The notes beneath the pieces are model-generated. The model was not told the origin of the DNA. It ran no database searches and saw nothing but the letters and a program-made list of their open reading frames with translations. The position numbers and the translations under genes are program-made. Below, in pieces: positions 58,274 through 64,000 of a stretch of DNA of 64,000 nt; within the stretch, counting starts at the first letter, position 1, and each line of letters opens with the position of its first letter. Source of the DNA: Alphaproteobacteria bacterium. Its GTDB lineage: Bacteria > Pseudomonadota > Alphaproteobacteria > Caulobacterales > Maricaulaceae. The stretch covers positions 186,001 through 250,000 of the forward strand of contig JANSXV010000003.1 of NCBI GenBank assembly GCA_024742735.1. Reading direction: 5' to 3'.

Positions 58274-58741
58274 ATGGTTGAGGTCGCCCTTCCCGATGAT
58301 CTGGCCTTTGCGCCGGATGACCCGCACGCCGCCCTGGACGGCTATGCGCCGGAGTGGCCTTACCGGTCGGTGAGCCTGCGGGCGCCGCGCATATACTTCG
58401 TTCGAGTGTTCCACACCCAGCCGAGCGCTGAAGCCGAGGAAGCCGCACTGAATCTGGGCCTGAAGATCACCGAGGGCCGGTATACCGGCCTGATCATGGA
58501 TTATCGAGGCGCTGGGATCGATCATGACGGACAGGGCTTCCTCACCGTCGCAGACGCGTTCGCAGCGAACTTTCCCCGTGAGCTTCTGATCGTCTACCTG
58601 CACGATCGTGACACAGAGGACTACGCCACCCTCATGCGCGGCCTTTTGCGCGCCCACGGCCTCAAGGTCGCGCGTATGACCGAATTCGACCGCGCCTGGA
58701 CCGCGATCCTCGACCAGCTGAATAATCCGGCGGCTCAGTAG
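58274..58741 (+). CDS. Hypothetical protein, possible STAS/SpoIIAA-like fold
   Basis: A 155-residue soluble protein with alternating strand/helix pattern: VSLRAPRIYFVRVFHTQ, YTGLIMDYRGAGID, ELLIVYLHD and RGLLRAHGLKVARMTEFDRAWTAIL. This strand-helix order and the late helix suggest a STAS/SpoIIAA-like fold, but I cannot confirm a family. It has its own ATG 58274 with GAGG only downstream, so expression level is uncertain. Its stop overlaps the convergent amidase gene by seven bases. Confidence 0.55.
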   Translation: MVEVALPDDLAFAPDDPHAALDGYAPEWPYRSVSLRAPRIYFVRVFHTQPSAEAEEAALNLGLKITEGRYTGLIMDYRGAGIDHDGQGFLTVADAFAANFPRELLIVYLHDRDTEDYATLMRGLLRAHGLKVARMTEFDRAWTAILDQLNNPAAQ

Positions 58742-60102
58742 CCGGGCGGAGTGAACGGCCCGCCGGTCAAGATTTCGAACTGACGCGCCGCTTTCATCGC
58801 CAGGCCATCCTGGCCCTGGGCTGCGATGAACTGGAGAGAGAGCGGCCGGCCCGCCTCGCTCAACCCCATGGGAACCGCAGCGGCCGGAACCCCGGCCATG
58901 TCTGCGAAGGCGGTCAGGTCGGCCTGCCCGGCTGGAACCTCCTGCCCGAACTGGAAAGCCGGCTCCAGCGCCGTCGGGGCGACGACCAGATCGACCTCAG
59001 CGAACCAGCGCGCAGCGTCCTCCTCCACCGCCTTGATGGCGGCGTAGGCCGCGCGCGCCTTGTCGGCGGGCTGTGACGCGCCCCAGTCCAGCAGACGCCG
59101 GAAATGATCGGAAAACCCCCTGGGGTTGTCGCGCAAGCCTTCAGCGTGGACGCCGTGGCCTTCAATCTCGCTGATCAGCAGACCCCGCCGTCGCGTGCGG
59201 CCATACTCATAGGCCTCTGGCCGCACATCGACGAACTCCGCGCCCGCCCGCTCCAGCTGGGCGCAGGCGCGATCAAAGGCGGCAAGGACTTCGGCGTCGG
59301 CGTCCAGCGCATCTTCAAACCGCCATCGGCCGATCTTCAGGCCGGTCAGACCGCGTTCGACCCGCTCGGGATCGCCCGACAGGGCGCTCACGAAAGCGGG
59401 CAGGTCGCGCGCCGACCGGGTCAGCGGGCCGACATGATCCAGCGTGGTGGACAGGGCGATGACGCCGTCGGTGGAAATGTAACCGCGCGAGGGCTTGAGG
59501 CCCGAGACCCCGCAATAGGCCGCCGGGATCCGCACGCTGCCCATGGTGTCGGTGCCCAGCGCCATGACGCAGAGCCCCGCCGCCACCGCTGCGCCCGAGC
59601 CGCCGGAAGACCCGCCCGGCGTCAGCGTTTCCCCCTCCCCGCTCCATGGATTCAGCGTGCGCCCATACCAGGGATTGTCGGTGACCGCGCCGAGCGCGCC
59701 CTCCTCCATGTTGAGCGTGCCCACGATGACGGCGCCGGCGGCCTTGAGCGCCGCCACACAGGCCGCATCCTCGCGCGCGATGCGGCGCTCATAGGCCTTG
59801 ATGCCGGCGTGCCAGGGCAGGCCTTCCACCGCGATATTGGCTTTGACCAGAACGACCGCCCCGTCGATCTGGGACAAAGGCGCGCCGCGCGCCCACCGGT
59901 CGGCGCTATCGGCGGCCTCTTTACGCGCGGCTTCCAGGCGGGTGTCCAGCACGGCGTTGAGCGACGGGTTCAGGCGCATTATGCGCCGGGCATAGGCGTC
60001 GAAGACCTGAAGCGGCGTCCATTTGCCCAAGGCGAAATGATCGGCCTGGGCCGACCAGCTGCGCTGGGCGCCTTTCAGGGGAAGGTCGGCGACGTCGCTC
60101 AT
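58735..60102 (-). CDS. Amidase (GatA-like amidase signature family)
   Basis: A 455-residue cytoplasmic amidase without a signal. The catalytic triad is visible: Lys87 in LVKANIAV, the cis-Ser in GGSSGGSG (Ser165/166) and the nucleophilic Ser189 in TDTMGSVR. The C-terminal substrate region is AGRPLSLQFIAAQGQDG. It hydrolyses an amide to an acid and ammonia or an amine; GatA itself is unlikely since no gatB/C is near. Its start abuts the CoA ligase stop (60102/60103), so acid released here could be activated by the ligase. Confidence 0.92.
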   Translation of the reverse strand: MSDVADLPLKGAQRSWSAQADHFALGKWTPLQVFDAYARRIMRLNPSLNAVLDTRLEAARKEAADSADRWARGAPLSQIDGAVVLVKANIAVEGLPWHAGIKAYERRIAREDAACVAALKAAGAVIVGTLNMEEGALGAVTDNPWYGRTLNPWSGEGETLTPGGSSGGSGAAVAAGLCVMALGTDTMGSVRIPAAYCGVSGLKPSRGYISTDGVIALSTTLDHVGPLTRSARDLPAFVSALSGDPERVERGLTGLKIGRWRFEDALDADAEVLAAFDRACAQLERAGAEFVDVRPEAYEYGRTRRRGLLISEIEGHGVHAEGLRDNPRGFSDHFRRLLDWGASQPADKARAAYAAIKAVEEDAARWFAEVDLVVAPTALEPAFQFGQEVPAGQADLTAFADMAGVPAAAVPMGLSEAGRPLSLQFIAAQGQDGLAMKAARQFEILTGGPFTPPGY

Positions 60103-61500
60103 TCAGAACCGTTCGTCGATGAGCCGGATCGGCTTCTGGCGGGTTTCGGTCTGGGTAAGATCAGCCAAACCGCCCGGCTGCGCCAGCTCCACGGCCACCT
60201 CGATGCCGAGCGCCTTCTTCAGATGCGCCGCGAAGGCCTCGCGCACGGTCTCGCTCTGCTCTTTCGTTTCGGCCATGACGATGAAATCGTCGCGCCCGTC
60301 CGCGTCCCGCACGCACTTGCAGATGAAGTCCCCGGCGAAGGCGGGATGGGCTTCCAGCAGCGGCCCCATGGCCTGGGGGAAGATGTTGATGCCGCGGATC
60401 TTCACCATGTTGTCGGAGCGCCCGAGGAAGCCTTCGATCCGCTTGAACTGCAGGCCGAGCGGGCTGGCGCCGGTCTTCACCTTCGTGACGTCATGGGTGT
60501 TGAAGCGGATGATTGGGTATACATCATCCTTATACAGACAGGTGCAGATCATGTCGCCCTGCCGGCCGTCAGCGACCGGTTTACCGGTCTCGATGTCAGC
60601 GACTTCGAGATACTGGGCGTCTTCCTGCACGTAGAGACCGGACCGGTCCGGCCCTTCGCCCGCGATCAGGCCGGTATCCCCGACCCCGTACCAGTCAAAG
60701 CATTCCGCCCCGCCCCAGGCCTTCGACAGGGCGTCACGATCTTCGCGGCCCAGATGTCCAGAGATCATGCGGATCTTCAGATCCTTCACCGGATCAATGC
60801 CTTGCTCCTCAGCGACGCGGGCAAGCTTCTTGATGTAGTCAGCAAAGCCCACGATCACCGTGGCGCCGAAATCGCGCATCAATTCCACCTGGCGAGCGGA
60901 GCGGGTCTCCACCCCTGTACCGGCGCTCATGAAAATCGCGCTGGTCCAGTGGATCACCGCCTCGCGCACATAATGCCCGCCATTGATCATCCCATGTCCG
61001 TATACGGAATGGACAACATCATCGGGTTTCAGGCCCTGGAAGCGGTACATGCGCGCGAGCAGCATGTTCTGCACCTCCCGGCTCTTGGCGCCGAACAGCA
61101 GGACCTGGGGCGTGCCGGTGGTGCCGGAGGTGGTGTGCATGACCACGTTGGGCTTGCCTTCGGGATGGCTGTCCCGGCCGTCGAAATCACCGAAGGGCGG
61201 GGTGCGGGCGATGGAGTCCATGATGTCGGACTTATCAAAGCTGGGCAGGTCCGAGATCATCTCCAGCCCTGTGATGTCGCCCGGTTCGACGCCCGCATCG
61301 CCCCAGAGCTTGCGGTAGAACGGCGTCTTCCACGCCCGATCCACACTTTTCAGGAACAGCGCGTTCTGGCGCGCGAACAGCTCGTCCCGGCTGATGGTCC
61401 TGGCCATGTGGACGAAGTCCTCGCCCACCGGATGCTGGCGCGCCAGCGCGTTCCAGTCGGCCGCTTGGAAATAGCTGCGATGACCGTCGCCTGCGCTCAT
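60103..61500 (-). CDS. Phenylacetate-CoA ligase-like adenylate-forming enzyme
   Basis: A 465-residue AMP-forming ligase of the PaaK type. The P-loop TTSGTTGTPQVLL lies near 120-132, and the adenylate motif YGVGDTGL and the hinge RGINIFPQAM are present. The C-terminal domain ends with RQKPIRLID. It activates a carboxylic acid to its CoA thioester. The other paa genes (paaA-E, paaG, paaZ) are absent, so phenylacetate is not necessarily the substrate. It starts at ATG 61500, 37 bases after the MmgE/PrpD gene stop, within the same operon. Confidence 0.88.
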   Translation of the reverse strand: MSAGDGHRSYFQAADWNALARQHPVGEDFVHMARTISRDELFARQNALFLKSVDRAWKTPFYRKLWGDAGVEPGDITGLEMISDLPSFDKSDIMDSIARTPPFGDFDGRDSHPEGKPNVVMHTTSGTTGTPQVLLFGAKSREVQNMLLARMYRFQGLKPDDVVHSVYGHGMINGGHYVREAVIHWTSAIFMSAGTGVETRSARQVELMRDFGATVIVGFADYIKKLARVAEEQGIDPVKDLKIRMISGHLGREDRDALSKAWGGAECFDWYGVGDTGLIAGEGPDRSGLYVQEDAQYLEVADIETGKPVADGRQGDMICTCLYKDDVYPIIRFNTHDVTKVKTGASPLGLQFKRIEGFLGRSDNMVKIRGINIFPQAMGPLLEAHPAFAGDFICKCVRDADGRDDFIVMAETKEQSETVREAFAAHLKKALGIEVAVELAQPGGLADLTQTETRQKPIRLIDERF

Positions 61501-61537
61501 GATCCATGCTCCTTGCGATTTAATCCGTAAACTGATT

Positions 61538-62911
61538 TCATGATGGCATCCCCGAAGTCGCCAGCGTGATCAGGGGCCGCGCCGACGCCGCCTGCGGCAA
61601 GGCCTCGACGGCGCCGACCAGCGCCGCGTCCAGATCAGCCCGCGCCTCGCCGAAACCGAAAGCCAGGCATTCGGCGCGCTTGGCGGCCACATCGGCCTCG
61701 CGCATGGGATCGGTGGGCGAGCCGTAGAGCGCGTCGATCCGCGCGGTCTCCGTACCGCCTGAGGTGAGCTTCGCCTCAATGATCTGCGGGGCGAAGGCGG
61801 CCGGGTCGTCCGAGCCGTCGCTTTCCACGGTGATCTTGTCGGCGAGCGCCAGCGTTCCGGCGTCGTTCAACGCCTCGGCGGTGAAATCGGCGAGCCCGAT
61901 TGTTCCGGTCTTCAGCGCCACCGCGCCGGAATACGCGAAGCACAGCCGGGCATAGTTGATCTGCATGCCCGCCTTCGGGCGCCGCCCCACCAGCCGCTCG
62001 ATCAGTGGCGGGGCGATCAGGCGGATGGATTGCACCTCTTCGGCGCGCACCCCCAGCTCACGCAGGCGCTGCATCAGCACGATGCCGCCCTGGGCCGCGC
62101 GGCCGGTCGGGAAGGGCTTGTAGCTGACCTCGCCGATGCGCTTGCCCGGCGACAGATCGCGGCGGAACGCCTCGGAGTCGGCGCACTCTTCAAACAGGGG
62201 CAGATACCCGTAAGGCCCGTCAAACACGTGGTGCGGTCCCGGCAGACCCGCTTCGGCCAGATCGCAGGCGACGATCGCCGCCCTCGCCGCGCTGGCGATC
62301 TGGACCGGGAGCGCAGGCTTGCCTTCCACATGGGCCTGCATGGTTCCTGCGGCCTGAGCGAGCGCATAGCCCAGCGCGTCCAGGCTCTGCTGGACGTCCA
62401 GCCCGCGCAGGCGCGCAACGCCCAGCGTCGCGCCGAAAAGGCCCGCCGTGGCGGGACGGAAGAAGCGGATGGCGCTTTGCGTCGCCGCGCCCAGACCTGC
62501 AGCGACATCCACCGCGCCGGTCAGCGCGGCCAGATAGTCCGCCCCGGTGGCGTCGCGCGCCTCGGCCTCCGCGCTCACCGCCGCGCCGATCACCGCCATG
62601 GGATGGACGACGGCGGGCTCGTGCACGCAGTCATATTCCTGGCAGTGGATCTGGAAGCCGTTGACGAAGGCCGCCGATGCGACCGGCAGGACCGGCCCGC
62701 CGCCCCAGACCGCCGCTTTGGGACCGTCCCCGGCGTCACCCCAGCTGCGCGCCACATGCAGAATTGGATCGGCCAGCCAGGCGCGGCGCCCCGCGACGCC
62801 GACCGCCAGCGTGTCCAGCAGGAACGCCTTCATCGCCGCCTGTGAGACCGGCGGCACGTCGTCCCAGCTCATGCGCAGGACATGACAGGCGATATCGGTA
62901 GGAATGCTCAC
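61538..62911 (-). CDS. MmgE/PrpD family protein
   Basis: A 457-residue protein of the family that includes 2-methylcitrate dehydratase and cis-aconitate decarboxylase. It has the typical helical N-domain (GVAGRRAWLADP, FVNGFQIHCQEYDCVHEP with the His/Asp/Cys-rich active-site stretch) and the C-domain YKPFPTGRAAQG. The catalytic reaction cannot be fixed by sequence; it is expected to dehydrate or decarboxylate a tricarboxylate-like acid or its CoA ester. Its start overlaps the upstream paralogue stop by four bases, so both are coupled. Confidence 0.92.
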   Translation of the reverse strand: MSIPTDIACHVLRMSWDDVPPVSQAAMKAFLLDTLAVGVAGRRAWLADPILHVARSWGDAGDGPKAAVWGGGPVLPVASAAFVNGFQIHCQEYDCVHEPAVVHPMAVIGAAVSAEAEARDATGADYLAALTGAVDVAAGLGAATQSAIRFFRPATAGLFGATLGVARLRGLDVQQSLDALGYALAQAAGTMQAHVEGKPALPVQIASAARAAIVACDLAEAGLPGPHHVFDGPYGYLPLFEECADSEAFRRDLSPGKRIGEVSYKPFPTGRAAQGGIVLMQRLRELGVRAEEVQSIRLIAPPLIERLVGRRPKAGMQINYARLCFAYSGAVALKTGTIGLADFTAEALNDAGTLALADKITVESDGSDDPAAFAPQIIEAKLTSGGTETARIDALYGSPTDPMREADVAAKRAECLAFGFGEARADLDAALVGAVEALPQAASARPLITLATSGMPS

Positions 62912-64000
62912 GCCGCCCTCCCTGGCCGGGCGAGCGTCGACGCGAAGCGCGCAACGGGCCCGCCCTCGCTCAGGTCCAACGCCGCGACGACCAGCGCGTC
63001 CGCGTCTTCAGGCGCAAACCCGCCATGGACCGACAGCGTGCGCGCCTTCTCCGCGACCTTCGAGGCCGGGATCGGGTTTTCAGGATCGCCCAGCGCATCG
63101 GGCGCGTCGAAGTCTTGCGTCCCGCCATTGACCGTCACGGCGAGCCCGGCGCCATAGCGGGCCGGGTAGCGTTCCGAATAAGGGGCGCCGGCCTTCACGG
63201 TGACCTTCGCGGCCAGGGCGCGGACCTCATCGCGTTCGAATACGCCGGGCTCGAAATGCTCCAGCTGGGGCGGACCGTAGAGCAGCGTCACAGCAATGGA
63301 ATGCTGCAAGGAGAATTTGGCCTGGATCACCGTCTCCGGGCGGGGCTGGTCGCAGAAGGTCAGCGCGTCGCCATAGGTGGTCAGCTCCAGCGCCTCGATC
63401 TCGTCCGCGCGCACGCCGGCCTCCAGCGCCTGCAACGCGGCGTCGATGGCCGCATGGGCGTGGCGGCAGGCGGGCCAGGGCTTGAAGCTGACATCCTCGA
63501 TCAGCCAGCGCTCGCCATGGCCGGCGAGCACGTCCTCAGGGTCCGCGCCCGGACAGGTCGCCGCGAAGAAGCCCTGGGCGCCTTCCAGAATGGAGAGCGG
63601 CCCTTTCATGCCGGCGCCAGCGAGCATGGCGGCGCTGAGCCCGGCATGGGCGGCGCGCGCGGTGTGCAGCTGCTTGGCCATGGAGGCGGGCTCATGGCGG
63701 GTCTGCCAGAAGCCCGAGGCCTGCGTTCCGGCAAGGCTCAGCGCGTGGGCGGTCGTCTCCAGGTCCAGCCGGAACGCGCTCGCCGCCGCCGCCGCGGCCC
63801 CGAACGGGCCGCACGTGCCGGTATTGTGCCAGAAGGCGTAATGGCCCGGCCCGACCGCGCGCCCGACACCGATCACGGCTTCGTAGCCGCGCACCACCGC
63901 GGCCAGGAAGTCCTGCGCGTCCAGATCGGCGGTCTGGGCGGCAGCCAGCGCTGCGGGAATGACGGTCGGCCCAGGGTGCAGGATGGCGCGCTTGTCCACG
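62908..64000 (-). CDS. MmgE/PrpD family protein, N-terminus beyond the window
   Basis: At least 363 residues are visible; the family is usually about 450 long, and the frame is open at the window edge, so about 80 residues lie outside. It contains YEAVIGVGRAVGP, HNTGTCGPFGAAAAAASAF (the active-site-type stretch), SFKPWPACRHAHAAIDAA and LTTYGDALTFC. It is a divergent paralogue of the next gene, with which it overlaps by four bases. Two unlike MmgE/PrpD proteins in a row may form a heteromer or act on successive steps. Confidence 0.9.
   Translation of the reverse strand, partial: VDKRAILHPGPTVIPAALAAAQTADLDAQDFLAAVVRGYEAVIGVGRAVGPGHYAFWHNTGTCGPFGAAAAAASAFRLDLETTAHALSLAGTQASGFWQTRHEPASMAKQLHTARAAHAGLSAAMLAGAGMKGPLSILEGAQGFFAATCPGADPEDVLAGHGERWLIEDVSFKPWPACRHAHAAIDAALQALEAGVRADEIEALELTTYGDALTFCDQPRPETVIQAKFSLQHSIAVTLLYGPPQLEHFEPGVFERDEVRALAAKVTVKAGAPYSERYPARYGAGLAVTVNGGTQDFDAPDALGDPENPIPASKVAEKARTLSVHGGFAPEDADALVVAALDLSEGGPVARFASTLARPGRAA

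Noticed and set aside
59104-61530. 808-codon plus-strand open frame opposite the amidase and CoA ligase
   Set aside because: An antisense artefact of the GC-rich third positions; both underlying genes have complete catalytic motifs.

Overview
The window reads as one chromosomal segment of a GC-rich alphaproteobacterium. The closest fit by gene content is the marine stalked-bacterium lineage (Maricaulales/Hyphomonadaceae, e.g. Maricaulis- or Oceanicaulis-like); this is inferred, since no rRNA or tRNA gene is present. Supporting signs are alpha-type AddAB in an operon with thioredoxin, TsaE and the MurU/AmgK-type recycling pair, a SUV3-like helicase/S4/TerB/FdxA/CarD block, an alpha-type RpoH, many TonB-dependent receptors and secreted peptidases, and a perfect CtrA-type box (TTAA-N7-TTAA). 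No phage, transposase, integrase or CRISPR array is visible.

Layout. 1-5050: the end of one TonB receptor, then a compact metal-handling locus (two small Cys/His-rich exported proteins, a copper-receptor-like TonB receptor, a small beta-barrel candidate, a MerP-like periplasmic HMA protein and a MerT-like membrane protein). 5058-15650: an orphan small protein, polA, an SLC13 transporter, two SDRs, an M28 lipoprotein peptidase, and an uncharacterised two-gene membrane pair. 15845-22074: Tat-exported amidase, GST, SBF symporter, D-aminoacylase-like hydrolase and pyrF. 22146-31535: a long minus-strand operon, tsaE-amgK-murU-addB-addA-trxA, mostly with 4-nt overlaps. 31638-34695: ferredoxin reductase, [2Fe-2S] ferredoxin and two lipoproteins, one an apparently degenerate nuclease-fold protein. 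34702-41328: rpoH, carD, fdxA, a TerB-like gene, an S4 gene, the helicase and a DUF3108 protein, all on the minus strand. 41582-46224: rpmB, then the ATP-grasp/alpha-E/transglutaminase/rsmI operon. 46302-53375: an alpha-2-macroglobulin/PBP1C pair. 53609-58741: a threonyl-tRNA synthetase without the TGS domain, small hypotheticals, a crotonase and a GST. 58735-64000: a minus-strand catabolic block of two MmgE/PrpD proteins, a PaaK-like CoA ligase and an amidase.

The strongest candidate for an under-described system is the 486-5017 metal locus. It appears to provide an outer-membrane receptor, periplasmic chelators and carrier, and an inner-membrane protein whose cysteine layout matches MerT, yet it has no mercuric reductase, P-type ATPase or regulator beside it. 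Other points of interest are the membrane pair at 13757-15648, the TGS-less ThrRS, the CtrA box upstream of carD, and two families of dispersed intergenic hairpin repeats. One repeat copy lies inside the macroglobulin/PBP1C operon and appears to supply the ribosome binding site of pbpC.
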